Assembly (NCBI RefSeq): GCF_019933155.2
Contig: NZ_CP082944.1
Coordinates: 2,978,001-3,042,000 of the forward strand
Length of the DNA stretch: 64,000 nt
Source: Metabacillus dongyingensis
GTDB taxonomy: Bacteria > Bacillota > Bacilli > Bacillales > Bacillaceae
Direction of reading: 5' to 3'
Part shown: positions 37,974 through 47,047 of the stretch, one piece after another
How positions within the stretch are numbered: the first letter of the stretch is position 1
Layout: each line of letters starts with the position of its first letter
Made by a program: the position numbers and the translations under genes
The notes under the pieces: generated by a model
Databases searched by the model: none
What the model was told of the DNA's origin: nothing
The model's input: the letters and a program-made list of their open reading frames with translations, nothing else

Positions 37974-39090
37974 ACATATAAAACTTTTTCTGCTGCTTTT
38001 TTCGATCAGTACCGTTCTGAGCGGATGCTGGGGAAGCCGGGGAATTAGCGATCAGCTTTATATTGAGGCATTAGGAGTGGACTATAAAGATGGAAAGTAT
38101 ATTGTATACACAGAATCTGCCGTTTTTTCTTCCATAGCAAAGCAAGAAGGTGGAGGATCCCAGCCTTCGGAGTCCCCAGTACTGGTAGGAAAAGAGGAAG
38201 CAGATAGCTTAACGATGGCGTTCAGGAAATTGGAGAAGGCATCCCAATATCCCCTGTACTATGGCCACATACAGGTAATCTTGCTAAGTGAGAGGGTTAT
38301 TAATCAAAAGTTAGAAGAAGTTATCTCTCACATAGGCCATGATCCGTTAATCAGATATACCTCTTGGGTTTTCGGCACATCTGAGGATTTGTCAGAAGTT
38401 TTGAAAACAAAGTCTCTCTTTAATCAGGCACCAACATATAAAGTCATGTTTCATCCTGACATTATGCTTAGCCGGAATCATGCTGTAAATCCTTTAAATA
38501 TGCAGATGCTGATGAGAGGCGGCAATGAGCCTTATGGATCGATCCTGATTCCGAATGTTATTATCTCTCAGGGAAAATGGCAGGAAGATGAAAAAAAGCC
38601 CCCCACCCCTCAAGTAAATGGAGGTTTTATTGTATCCAAGATGAAATCCAAGGGATTTTTGAGTTACGAAGATCTTTCAGGACTACAATGGTTAACAGAG
38701 GAGCAAAAAGAAAATAAACTTGAAATCCCTCATGAAAAAACTGTCGTTGAACTCTTGGTGAAGGGCTATAAAATCACTCTTCATCAACCTGTAAAGGATG
38801 GATTGCACTATACTGTTAAATTGAATACTAAGGCTTTCATTGATGAAAGTGTAGATGAACCTTCACTGACCAGTTTAAAGAAAAAAATCAAACAAGAAAT
38901 TAAAAATGATGTACAGCGCACATATGAAAACGGAATTAAGCTGGACGCAGATTTGTATAATTTGACTGCATCCACATACCGCTCATCACCTGAACTCACA
39001 AAAAAATATAAGCTGCGGGAAGATTCTCTGTCTGAGATCCAAATAGAAGTTGTCATTGTGAATGCCGGAAGTCAGAAATACAAAGAGTAA
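37963..39090 (+). CDS. Spore germinant receptor subunit C (Ger(x)C lipoprotein)
   Basis: The ATG at 37963, with AAGGTGA five bases upstream, is preferred over GTG at 37954; about 375 residues. A lipoprotein signal ends with the lipobox LSGCW (Cys near residue 21). The rest is the Ger(x)C fold, with IEALGVDYKDGKYIVYTESA, a GHIQVILLSE block and a C-terminal KIKQEIKNDVQRTYENG helix. The protein is anchored on the outer face of the inner spore membrane. Its start overlaps the A gene, and it closes the operon; the hairpin at 39282-39318 follows. Confidence 0.95.
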   Translation: MITKHIKLFLLLFSISTVLSGCWGSRGISDQLYIEALGVDYKDGKYIVYTESAVFSSIAKQEGGGSQPSESPVLVGKEEADSLTMAFRKLEKASQYPLYYGHIQVILLSERVINQKLEEVISHIGHDPLIRYTSWVFGTSEDLSEVLKTKSLFNQAPTYKVMFHPDIMLSRNHAVNPLNMQMLMRGGNEPYGSILIPNVIISQGKWQEDEKKPPTPQVNGGFIVSKMKSKGFLSYEDLSGLQWLTEEQKENKLEIPHEKTVVELLVKGYKITLHQPVKDGLHYTVKLNTKAFIDESVDEPSLTSLKKKIKQEIKNDVQRTYENGIKLDADLYNLTASTYRSSPELTKKYKLREDSLSEIQIEVVIVNAGSQKYKE

Positions 39091-39281
39091 TATGATGTTT
39101 GGTAAAGGTCACTCTTTAGCCCCGGAAAAATAAAATGGAGTGTCGTTCCAGAACCATGTACCACGGAGGCTCAAAGCGGATTTCATTCCATGGCCCAGAT
39201 TTTTCTCATCCGATTAGTCTATATATACACCTGCCCACCATGAAAGAACAGGCACTTCTAGCCGTTTTCACAGTAAAAAAG

Positions 39282-39318
39282 GGTGTGCCAAAAGTTAGCC
39301 TCATGGCACACCTCTTTT
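39282..39318. terminator. Bidirectional terminator between the germination and ECF operons
   Basis: GGTGTGCCA (39282-39290) pairs with TGGCACACC (39304-39312). TCTTTT follows on the plus strand and CTTTTTTAC on the minus strand, so it serves both converging operons. Confidence 0.8.
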
Positions 39319-39401
39319 ACTCAACTTCCCATCAATATTATTTCATTTAATAGAATGAACTGATTATATGATTGTTGATGTTATTTTTACTGTGTAGAGT
39401 T

Positions 39402-40616
39402 CTACTTTAAAAAGTTAAGAGCAGAAAGTGTGTAGATTTGCACAGTTTCAACGAGCTCATCAATATCAACATATTCATCGGCATGATGGGGAATATGGCG
39501 GTCACCTGCTCCTGTTGTAATGATCGGCACACCTGCAAGGTGAAGGAACGTCCCGTCTGTCGCCCCAGGGACCCCATTGTATACGGGTTCTTTGCCTGTA
39601 ACTTGCTTATAAGCCTGAGCTACTGCTTGTACCACCTCATGATCTTTTGATGTTTCTGTCCAAGGTCTGTCTTCAATCAATTCAAGTGTAGCTTTGAAAT
39701 GTGGATCTTCTTTACCCAGCTGTTCAATAATGACTTCTATTTCTTTCCTCAATTGATGATGCTCTTGCCCGGGAACCGTCCGAATATCCAGTGTAGTCAT
39801 ACATTGTGCGGGAACTACATTGATTTGCGGTTCTCCCTTAACTGGCGCTTGCAAGATAGTTGGAGTAATACTAGGCCATCCAAGATAGGGATGTTCACCC
39901 ATCCGTTCTTTTTCCCGCTGTTCCAATTGGTCCAATTCTACGATTAATTTAGCCATTCGTGTATTTGGATTAATTCCGGTGAGCGGCATCGCACCATGAG
40001 CCATTTTTCCGTAAGTTTTTAATACAATGCGCATCGCCCCTTTTTGTGTAATACAGAGCTGATTCTCCTCAGGTTCACAGATAATAGCTCCATCCACTCC
40101 ATCTGCCCATCCTTTTTTAATAAAATCTTTAATTCCGATCATCATTCCCTCTTCATCGCATGGGATACAAAGGATTATTTTCCCATTAAAAGCAGCGTCT
40201 GATTTTTTTATAGAATGAACAGCAGAAATGGCTGCAGCAAGGTTTCCTTTCGTATCACAAGAACCTCTGCCATAAATTCTGCCATTGCTGACTTCTCCGC
40301 CAAAAGGATCATATGTCCATGAATCAATATCTCCTTCAGTCACTACATCCGTATGTCCTTCAAATAAGAGAGTTTTGCCTGGAATGCCAGAGTCATAAAC
40401 CGCAATAACATTTGGCCGTCCTGGCACCACTTCTTCATAATAAACTTCTAATCCGATGTTCTTAAGATAGTCATCTATGAAACGGGCGACTTTTTCCTCG
40501 TTTCCGCCCTCGACATTTGGACGATAGACACTTTGTATACGAATAAGACTCCTTGTCAGTTCAATCACTTCTTTTTTATCAATAAAAGGAAGAATAGATT
40601 CTATCGCTGCTGTCAT
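39402..40616 (-). CDS. M20 family metallo-deacylase (ArgE/DapE type)
   Basis: 404 residues. Metal and catalytic motifs of the M20 family are in place: FEGHTDVVTEGD, GRGSCDTKGN, the Glu pair in CDEEGMMIG, ICEPEENQLCITQKGAM and the C-terminal IPHHADEYV. The family cleaves N-acyl amino acids, carbamoyl-beta-alanine and dipeptides with two zinc ions. It is the last gene of the sigma-54 operon, 15 bases behind the P1 amidase. In the proposed scheme it, or the P1 amidase, hydrolyses the amide between an acyl group and beta-alanine, as in pantothenate. Alternatives are N-acetyl-amino-acid or succinyl-diaminopimelate-like deacylation. Confidence 0.88.
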   Translation of the reverse strand: MTAAIESILPFIDKKEVIELTRSLIRIQSVYRPNVEGGNEEKVARFIDDYLKNIGLEVYYEEVVPGRPNVIAVYDSGIPGKTLLFEGHTDVVTEGDIDSWTYDPFGGEVSNGRIYGRGSCDTKGNLAAAISAVHSIKKSDAAFNGKIILCIPCDEEGMMIGIKDFIKKGWADGVDGAIICEPEENQLCITQKGAMRIVLKTYGKMAHGAMPLTGINPNTRMAKLIVELDQLEQREKERMGEHPYLGWPSITPTILQAPVKGEPQINVVPAQCMTTLDIRTVPGQEHHQLRKEIEVIIEQLGKEDPHFKATLELIEDRPWTETSKDHEVVQAVAQAYKQVTGKEPVYNGVPGATDGTFLHLAGVPIITTGAGDRHIPHHADEYVDIDELVETVQIYTLSALNFLK

Positions 40617-40631
40617 GGCAAACGTCCTTTC

Positions 40632-41603
40632 TTAATGAGATTCATTGACTTCGTTACTTGATGGAAAGCCCTTAATTCCTTCTGCATTCTTAACAGCCAG
40701 AATGACCGCTTCTGCCAAAATGTCAGCAGCAATCGTTCCAATCAGGTCAACTGATGCACTCATATCCCCCGTACTCAGGGAAAAGATTGTGTCTCCATCA
40801 AACATCGTATGCACAGGATAGATGGTTCTCGCTAATCCATTATGTGCCATGGAGGCTACTTTAGAGGCCTGCGATTTAGTTAACTTCGCATTGCAGGCAA
40901 CCACCCCTATTGTTGTATTAGTACCGGGCTTTAGGGGAATGGAAGGCTGCTCTAGCATCCATTCTAAACTGCTCTTTATTTTCCCCTGATCATCTCTGGC
41001 ACCGGCAATCACTTCTCCCGTTTCGGGATTTCGAATTTCCCCCATCGCATTAACTGCAACAATGGCTCCTACAACCAAACCATTTGGAAAAACTCTAGAA
41101 GCGGAACCAAGCCCGCCCTTCATAGCCCGATCGTGACCAGCTATTTTTCCAACCGTAGCCCCGCAGCCCGCTCCTGAATTACCTAACGGGAAATATCCTC
41201 TTTTTGCGTTTGATGCAGCCTTATATCCCATTTTCTGATCTGGACGAATAGAAGGGTCCCCTACGGGCAAATCAAACAGGACAGCTGAGGGAACAATCGG
41301 AACCACTCCTGCACCTACATCCAGACCAATACCTTTCTTTTCCAAAAACTGCATAACACCACTTGCTGCATCAAGGCCATAGGCACTTCCTCCCGCCAGG
41401 CAGATACTGTGAACCCGGTCTATAAGGTTCACTGGATTCAGTAAATCGGTTTCCCTTGTTCCTGGAGCTGAACCCCTAACATCTACTCCGCATACAGCAC
41501 CTTTCTCCAACAATAAAACGGTACAGCCCGTATAACCAAATTTGTCCTCTTCATTCCCTACTTTTACACCAGGAACGTCTGTTATGTTATAAAACCGTTC
41601 CAC
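40632..41603 (-). CDS. P1 family peptidase (DmpA/NylC-type N-terminal-nucleophile amidase)
   Basis: 323 residues. The N-terminal YNITDVPGVKVGNEED, the GGSAYGLDAASGVM block and the NTTIGVVACNAKLTKSQ segment identify the DmpA/P1 group. In these enzymes self-cleavage occurs just before a Ser or Thr (here Thr of NTT, near residue 235), which becomes the nucleophile. Known members act on beta-peptides, D-aminoacyl amides and nylon (6-aminohexanoate) oligomers, all amides of unusual amino acids. The start is GTG at 41603, overlapping the S-component stop by one base (TAGTG). Its place behind the S component suggests it cleaves the imported compound. Confidence 0.88.
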   Translation of the reverse strand: MERFYNITDVPGVKVGNEEDKFGYTGCTVLLLEKGAVCGVDVRGSAPGTRETDLLNPVNLIDRVHSICLAGGSAYGLDAASGVMQFLEKKGIGLDVGAGVVPIVPSAVLFDLPVGDPSIRPDQKMGYKAASNAKRGYFPLGNSGAGCGATVGKIAGHDRAMKGGLGSASRVFPNGLVVGAIVAVNAMGEIRNPETGEVIAGARDDQGKIKSSLEWMLEQPSIPLKPGTNTTIGVVACNAKLTKSQASKVASMAHNGLARTIYPVHTMFDGDTIFSLSTGDMSASVDLIGTIAADILAEAVILAVKNAEGIKGFPSSNEVNESH

Positions 41604-42160
41604 TACAATTCTCCTGAAATCTTTGATTTCTTGTTTCCGCTATGGTCCAGCTTTTTCCATGCGACAACCACCGCAAGCGTAATGATCACGGAAACAATTG
41701 CTTCCGGTATTCCGTTGGTTACAGCAATCGTAACCGCGACACCTGGAGCAATATATCCTCTGATTACCGCCATTGTCAAAACAAGCAGCGTATTGGTAAA
41801 TGCACCTACAAATCCTGCCACCCCAATAGCGGCATATTCGTTGACTCTCTTCAAGGAAATGTAAGATAAATAGGCTGTTACTCCAATAAACAATCGCGGC
41901 AGTATAGCAACCAGCGGGTCTTTGAATAACGGAATGGTTGCATCAAGGAACGAAGACACACCGAAGATCAGTCCAATGACTAATCCAACAAACGGGCCTT
42001 GCATGACTCCTCCTATTATTGCCGGGACATGCATGATAGTAGCGTTCCCCGCTGCAGTTGGAACAGGAATAAAACCTAATCGGGTGACACCAAGCAAAAT
42101 AGCTACTGCTCCTAATACTCCGGCAATGACAATCTTTCTAGTGGTTAGACCTTTTTCCAT
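41603..42160 (-). CDS. ECF transporter substrate-binding S component
   Basis: 185 residues, six hydrophobic helices. The N-terminal region contains the S-component helix-1 motif (IVIAGVLGAVAILLG) and the loop block TIMHVPAIIGGVMQGPFVG seen in the ECF_trnsprt (PF12822) group that includes vitamin carriers such as PanT, RibU and FolT. The substrate cannot be read from sequence; a pantothenate-like ligand is proposed from the neighbours. AAGGAGG precedes the ATG. It follows its own T and A subunits, so the operon encodes a complete, probably dedicated, ECF transporter. Confidence 0.85.
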   Translation of the reverse strand: MEKGLTTRKIVIAGVLGAVAILLGVTRLGFIPVPTAAGNATIMHVPAIIGGVMQGPFVGLVIGLIFGVSSFLDATIPLFKDPLVAILPRLFIGVTAYLSYISLKRVNEYAAIGVAGFVGAFTNTLLVLTMAVIRGYIAPGVAVTIAVTNGIPEAIVSVIITLAVVVAWKKLDHSGNKKSKISGEL

Positions 42161-42232
42161 TCGATTACCCTCCTTATTTTTTCAGACTGCTAGAATGGTA
42201 TTGCATTTTAAATAATAGAAATGGATTAAAAT

Positions 42233-43078
42233 CTAATAGGGAAATGGAAATGCCAATAATAGAATAGTAAATAGAATACAGAAAAGGAGTGCACTATAAT
42301 CTCTGCTTTGAGCTTTATATTTTGTATAAATTGACCGTTCACTCCCCGGGGTATAGCATCTGGATTCCATAGCAAGCACTAAATCTTCAGCCCTCGCCAT
42401 CGCAACATTGAATAATGGAATGATAATCGGAAAGACATCCTTGGTCCGCTGGATAATTCTCCACCATGCTCCTGTGCCAAATTCTGCCCCTCTTGAGGCT
42501 TGAGCTTTCATCATTTTTTCCATTTCCACTGCAAATGTAGGAACAAAGCGAATCGCAATCGTAATGATTAGAGCAAATTCATGAACCGGAAACTTAACAT
42601 GCTTTAAAGGTCTTAACAGACTTTCGATACCATGTGTAATTTGTGTGGTTGAAGTGCTTAAGGTTAATACACTGCTTAAAAAAATGATTTCAATAAATCG
42701 AAGGGCAGAAACGATTACCAGACGAACGCTGTCACTAGTAATAAGAATAAATCCATAATCGACAAAAACCGTTCCGCCTGAAGCAATTTCGCTATAGAAT
42801 AACAGCTGCAATACCGCTAAGATCAAAATGAAAGGGACAGCCGGCTTGACTCCTGACAAACCATAGCTAATCGGAATACGTGACATATAAAATAAATAAC
42901 ATGCAAAAGCTAGTGCAATTATATTTCCCCCATATGTGTCACAAATAGCCATTGCTATGACAAGGATGGTAAATGCCAAGAGCTTCATGCGAGGATCCAT
43001 ACGATGAATGAGAGAACCTGTGGGCAAATACTGCCCTATGGTAATATTTCGGGTTAACTCGAATTCAAAACCAGCCAT
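42233..43078 (-). CDS. ecfT: ECF transporter transmembrane subunit EcfT
   Basis: 281 residues from the ATG at 43078, with AGGAGG eight bases upstream. An in-frame GTG at 43087 would leave no room for that site. The CbiQ/EcfT family is shown by GSLIHRMDPRMKLLAF near the N-terminus, about five helices and the coupling helix region QASRGAEFG, the Ala-Arg-Gly motif that contacts the ATPases, followed by a second motif ARAEDLVLAMESRCY. It scaffolds the S component and the two ATPases. It lies five bases behind ecfA2 and 72 bases before the S gene. Confidence 0.92.
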   Translation of the reverse strand: MAGFEFELTRNITIGQYLPTGSLIHRMDPRMKLLAFTILVIAMAICDTYGGNIIALAFACYLFYMSRIPISYGLSGVKPAVPFILILAVLQLLFYSEIASGGTVFVDYGFILITSDSVRLVIVSALRFIEIIFLSSVLTLSTSTTQITHGIESLLRPLKHVKFPVHEFALIITIAIRFVPTFAVEMEKMMKAQASRGAEFGTGAWWRIIQRTKDVFPIIIPLFNVAMARAEDLVLAMESRCYTPGSERSIYTKYKAQSRDYSALLFCILFTILLLAFPFPY

Positions 43079-43083
43079 TTTCC

Positions 43084-43956
43084 TCACCTCCTATTTGACT
43101 GAATGACAGAAACCAGTTCTTTTGCTGCAGCCTCTATTTCATATGCATTAAGATTGACTGAATATCCTCGTTCTTTTAGCTGCGCCAGAATCTCCACCGT
43201 TTGAGGTGCTCCAATATGATGTTTTGCCAGGATTTCGGAATTGCCGAATATGTTTCCCGGTGTTCCTTCAATCAGATTTCTTCCTTCTGCTAAAACGTAA
43301 ATTCGATTTGCTAAATACGCAACTTCCTCCATGTTGTGAGAGACAAAAATGACTGTCATATTTTCCTTTTTGTTCAACTGAAGTATTTGCTCCAAAAGTT
43401 CCTGTCTTGACCTTGGATCAAGGCCTGCTGTCGGTTCGTCCAATACCAAAATTTCAGGCTTTAAAGCAAGCACCCCGGCCAGAGCGACTTTTCTTTTTTG
43501 GCCGCCGCTTAAGGCATAGGCAGCACGATCTTTCAGGTCTTCAAAGGAAAGCCCAACCAATTCCATTGCCCATTTCACACGGTCTCTTACTTCTTTTAAA
43601 GGAAGTCCCATCTTTAATGGGCCATAAGCAATATCATCACCAATCAATTTTTCGAAAATCTGATCCTCTGGATTCTGAAACACAAGGCCGACCTTTCTCC
43701 GCAGCGCTTTTACATCTAGCTTTGGATTAGATAAATGCTGGCCGTCCACTATAACATTACCCTGCTGAGGGCGCATCAGCCCATTAAAGTGCTGAATTAA
43801 AGTCGATTTGCCTGACCCTGTATGTCCAATAATTGCTATACATTCCCCCTTATCAACACGTAAACTTACTCCGGAGAGGGCCTTGTGTTCAAGAGGTGTC
43901 TTTTCCATATAGATATGATGTAAGTCCTTCACTTCAAGAATGGGAAATTCACTCAA
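43084..43956 (-). CDS. ecfA2: ECF transporter ATPase EcfA2
   Basis: 290 residues. Walker A GHTGSGKST, Q-loop in LVFQNPEDQIFE, signature LSGGQKRKVALAG, Walker B ILVLDEPTAGLD and the H-loop in FVSHNMEEV are present. The C-terminal extension is typical of energy-coupling-factor ATPases. The start is TTG at 43956 overlapping the ecfA1 stop, with GAGGGG upstream; the stop region contains the ecfT ribosome binding site. It pairs with EcfA1 as the heterodimeric motor. Confidence 0.93.
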   Translation of the reverse strand: MSEFPILEVKDLHHIYMEKTPLEHKALSGVSLRVDKGECIAIIGHTGSGKSTLIQHFNGLMRPQQGNVIVDGQHLSNPKLDVKALRRKVGLVFQNPEDQIFEKLIGDDIAYGPLKMGLPLKEVRDRVKWAMELVGLSFEDLKDRAAYALSGGQKRKVALAGVLALKPEILVLDEPTAGLDPRSRQELLEQILQLNKKENMTVIFVSHNMEEVAYLANRIYVLAEGRNLIEGTPGNIFGNSEILAKHHIGAPQTVEILAQLKERGYSVNLNAYEIEAAAKELVSVIQSNRR

Positions 43957-44816
43957 CCTGCATACACCCCTCTTTTGGCTGATAAACGGATTACCTCTTG
44001 AACGATCTCGTTATTATGAATCAAATCAGCCTCATATTCATTGTCATATTTATGAATCAGCCTTGCTAATTGGCTTGCTACAGGGACATCCAGCTGCAAT
44101 CGATGCAGCAGTTCATGCTGCTGAAAAATTTCTCTTGGTGCACCATCCAATACGATTTGACCTTTTTCAATGACAATAACCCGGCTTGCTTCAGCTACCT
44201 CTGACATATGGTGGGTTACAGTAATGATCGTCATACCGTCGTTATTAAGCTTGCGGACAACATCCAGAATATCTCTTCTTCCATAAGTGTCCAGCATACT
44301 GGTCGCTTCATCCAGGACAATGCAATCAGGCTTCATCGCAAGGATTCCCGCAATAGCAACCCGCTGCTTTTGGCCTCCTGAGAGATGATGAGGAGGGCGA
44401 TTCCGAAATGCACTCATCCCAACCGCTTCTAATGCAAAATCAATTCTTGCCTTCATTTCTGAAGCAGGTACTCCGATATTCTCCAGCCCAAAAGCTACAT
44501 CATCTTCAACAATCGTCGAAACAATCTGGTTATCGGGATGCTGAAAGACCATCCCTACTTTTTGACGGATCTCACGGAGCAGTCCTCCATCTCTGGTATT
44601 TAAACCATCCACAAAAATATCGCCAAGCTGCGGTTTTAGAATTCCGTTAAAATGCTTTGACAGCGTTGACTTTCCAGAGCCATTATGACCAATTATCGCC
44701 ACATATTCACCCGGATGTACATCAAAGGTAACGTTCTGCAGAACAGGAACAGTCTTTTGGTTGTTAATTGTATATTCAAACGAAATTCCATCTATTTTAA
44801 TGAATGGTTTACTCAT
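43953..44816 (-). CDS. ecfA1: ECF transporter ATPase EcfA1
   Basis: 287 residues. Walker A GHNGSGKSTLSKHFNG, Q-loop in MVFQHPDNQIV, signature LSGGQKQRVAIAG, Walker B CIVLDEATSMLD and the H-loop in VTHHMSEV mark an energy-coupling-factor ATPase. The Ser-Met variant in ATSMLD is characteristic of the EcfA1 partner of the EcfA1/EcfA2 dimer. The ATG overlaps the dehydrogenase stop (TAATG). Presence of a complete motor within a catabolic operon is unusual because vitamin S components normally share one motor encoded near ribosomal protein genes. Confidence 0.93.
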   Translation of the reverse strand: MSKPFIKIDGISFEYTINNQKTVPVLQNVTFDVHPGEYVAIIGHNGSGKSTLSKHFNGILKPQLGDIFVDGLNTRDGGLLREIRQKVGMVFQHPDNQIVSTIVEDDVAFGLENIGVPASEMKARIDFALEAVGMSAFRNRPPHHLSGGQKQRVAIAGILAMKPDCIVLDEATSMLDTYGRRDILDVVRKLNNDGMTIITVTHHMSEVAEASRVIVIEKGQIVLDGAPREIFQQHELLHRLQLDVPVASQLARLIHKYDNEYEADLIHNNEIVQEVIRLSAKRGVYAG

Positions 44817-45589
44817 TACACTCCCCTTCCTCCATCAACATTCATGATTTCCCCAGTAACAGCCCTGGCGAGATCAGAAGCAAGATATAGTGCCGCTTGG
44901 GCAATATCCTCAGGCTGAATTAACGTACCTAAAGGAACACTTTCAAGAAAAATTTTCTTTTTATCCTCTTCTACTTTTTGCGGATCGCCAGGTAAAAATC
45001 TCTCAAGCATTGGTGTTTCAGCAGGGCCTGGATTAATGGCATTGACCCGTATTTTAAAAGGAGCCAATTCCAGCGCCAATGCCCTGGTTAACATAATCGC
45101 TGCTCCTTTAGATGCACAATATGCATTTAATCCTGGCCTGGCCCTTATTCCTGCTATCGATGCGATATTTATAATCGATCCTTTTTCCTTTCTTTTCATA
45201 ATAGGAACAAGATGACGGGTTGTTAGAAAAATCGATTTCAAATTAACAGACATAATTTTATCCCATTCACTTAAGCTCATTTCTTCTATCGGGGTAAAGA
45301 ATTGCGGAACGCCGGCACAATTAATCAGAATATCTATATCTTCAAATTCATTAAATGCCTCTTTGACAAGATTTTGGACACTTTCGTCATCTCCTACATC
45401 TGTATAAACCGTCTTAACGTGTCCTGTTCGATCTATTTCTTCCGCCGTCTGGTCTGCTGCATCTTTATTTATGTCAGATAGAACCACGTTTGCCCCTTGT
45501 GCTGCAAACAATTTAGCTGCAGCTTTTCCCATACCTGAGCCCGCACCTGTAATAACGGCTGTTTTTCCTTCTAACAATCTTGCAGTCAC
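44816..45589 (-). CDS. Short-chain dehydrogenase/reductase, proposed pantoate 4-dehydrogenase
   Basis: 257 residues of the classical SDR family: TGAGSGMGKAA cofactor loop, NCAGVPQF, the catalytic Ser in NIASIAG, and YCASK with the Tyr and Lys. Asp39 after the second beta strand (VVLSDIN) favours NAD(H). The C-terminus is the usual VTGEIMNVDGG. The GTG start at 45589 overlaps the ALDH stop by four bases. The generic fold does not give the substrate. Its position between an aldehyde dehydrogenase and a transporter suggests oxidation of a primary alcohol to an aldehyde, as pantoate to 4-dehydropantoate (EC 1.1.1.106). Confidence 0.9.
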   Translation of the reverse strand: MTARLLEGKTAVITGAGSGMGKAAAKLFAAQGANVVLSDINKDAADQTAEEIDRTGHVKTVYTDVGDDESVQNLVKEAFNEFEDIDILINCAGVPQFFTPIEEMSLSEWDKIMSVNLKSIFLTTRHLVPIMKRKEKGSIINIASIAGIRARPGLNAYCASKGAAIMLTRALALELAPFKIRVNAINPGPAETPMLERFLPGDPQKVEEDKKKIFLESVPLGTLIQPEDIAQAALYLASDLARAVTGEIMNVDGGRGV

Positions 45590-47037
45590 AGGTTCATCAC
45601 CACCATTCGCTCATCTGTCATTTCTTGAATCGCATAGTGCGGCCCTTCCTTCCCAAGGCCACTGTTTTTCACTCCCCCATAAGGCATAACGTCATTACGA
45701 TAAGTGGATACATCATTAATAATGACTCCACCGTATTCCAGAACTTTTGCCGCCCTCATAGCCAGCTGCAAATCACGTGTGAAAATTCCTGCCTGTAAAC
45801 CATATTCTGATTGATTAGCAGAATGAAATGCCTCTTCAATATCTTGATAAGGGATGATACAAACGATTGGGGCAAAGACTTCTTTACATACAACCTTCAT
45901 GGCAGGATTCGTGTCAACGAGTACCACTGGATATAAGACCGCCCCTTCCCTCTTTAATGGAAGCAAAGATTTGGCACCTTGTTCTATGGCTTCTCTCACC
46001 CATTCCTCTGATCGAATAGCATCTTTCTCACTGATCATCGGGCCCACATCTGTTTCTGTTTTTTCAGGATCGCCGACTATCAGCTGCTGAACATGCGATA
46101 AGTAGTTTTCCGTAAACTCTTTTAATACCGATTGATGGATATATAAGCGCTGTACAGCTATACAGGCTTGTCCAGCATTATGAAAACTTCGGCTTGCCGT
46201 CAGTTTTGCAGCAAGTTCAAGATCTGCATCATTATGAACAATATTTGGAGAATTGTTTCCCAGTTCAAGCGCCACAGGCCTCAGTCCGCTTCGTTCTTTA
46301 ATATGCTTGCCTACTTCACCAGAACCCGTGAACGTATACATGGCAATTCGTTCATCTTCCAATAGCCATTCACCCACTTCACTTCCTGTTCCGGTAATGA
46401 TGTTCACATATCCCTTGGGAAGACCTGCTTCTTCTAAGAGTTCTACTAGCTGAAAGGTCGCAAGAGGAGTTGAAGTTGCTGGTTTAATTACAATGGTATT
46501 TCCAGCCGCAAGAGCTGGCGCTATTTTATGGATGCCCAATAATAAAGGATAATTGAATGGAGTAATCACTCCTATGACACCTTTAGGAACACGAATGGTA
46601 AATCCCAGCCGGTTATCTGATCCTTCTGTCGCCTGAAGAGGAATCATTTCTCCTGCTATTCGTTTAGCTTCTTCAGCAGACAATCGAATCGTGTTAATCG
46701 TGCGATCCAGTTCCCCTGATGCATCTTTGCGTGTTTTTCCAACTTCTCTTACTAATGAAACCTCAAAATTCTCTCGTCTTTGTTCCATTAAGTCTGCTGC
46801 TTTTGATAGAATATTAGACCGTTGATAGGCAGTTAATTTGTTTGATTTAAAGATTTTTTCAGCAGCACTCACAGCTTCCTTTACATGTTGTTTTTCCGCT
46901 TTAGAGATTGATGCAATCAATTCACCTGTGTACTTGTGATAGACAGGAATATGATGTACTGTGTGAATGTGTTCACCGTTAATGTATAAATGGAAGTTTT
47001 TATGATTCAGCAGGGATGTTTGTATCTCAGTCATCAT
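45586..47037 (-). CDS. Aldehyde dehydrogenase family protein, proposed aldopantoate dehydrogenase
   Basis: 483 residues from the ATG at 47037 (AAGGAG six bases upstream). The ALDH fold shows GVIGVITPFNYPLLL (cofactor loop), TFTGSGEVGKHI, the general-base Glu in ALELGNNSPNI and the nucleophile Cys in FHNAGQACIA, with the closing NSGLGKEGPHYA. Substitution of the usual GG after ELG by NN occurs in some branches acting on hydroxylated or phosphorylated aldehydes. It would oxidise an aldehyde to an acid with NAD(P). It is packed between the beta-decarboxylating dehydrogenase and the SDR, which fits conversion of 4-dehydropantoate to 3,3-dimethylmalate. No CoA-acylating motif is seen. Confidence 0.92.
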   Translation of the reverse strand: MMTEIQTSLLNHKNFHLYINGEHIHTVHHIPVYHKYTGELIASISKAEKQHVKEAVSAAEKIFKSNKLTAYQRSNILSKAADLMEQRRENFEVSLVREVGKTRKDASGELDRTINTIRLSAEEAKRIAGEMIPLQATEGSDNRLGFTIRVPKGVIGVITPFNYPLLLGIHKIAPALAAGNTIVIKPATSTPLATFQLVELLEEAGLPKGYVNIITGTGSEVGEWLLEDERIAMYTFTGSGEVGKHIKERSGLRPVALELGNNSPNIVHNDADLELAAKLTASRSFHNAGQACIAVQRLYIHQSVLKEFTENYLSHVQQLIVGDPEKTETDVGPMISEKDAIRSEEWVREAIEQGAKSLLPLKREGAVLYPVVLVDTNPAMKVVCKEVFAPIVCIIPYQDIEEAFHSANQSEYGLQAGIFTRDLQLAMRAAKVLEYGGVIINDVSTYRNDVMPYGGVKNSGLGKEGPHYAIQEMTDERMVVMNL

Positions 47038-47047
47038 TTTCATCTCC

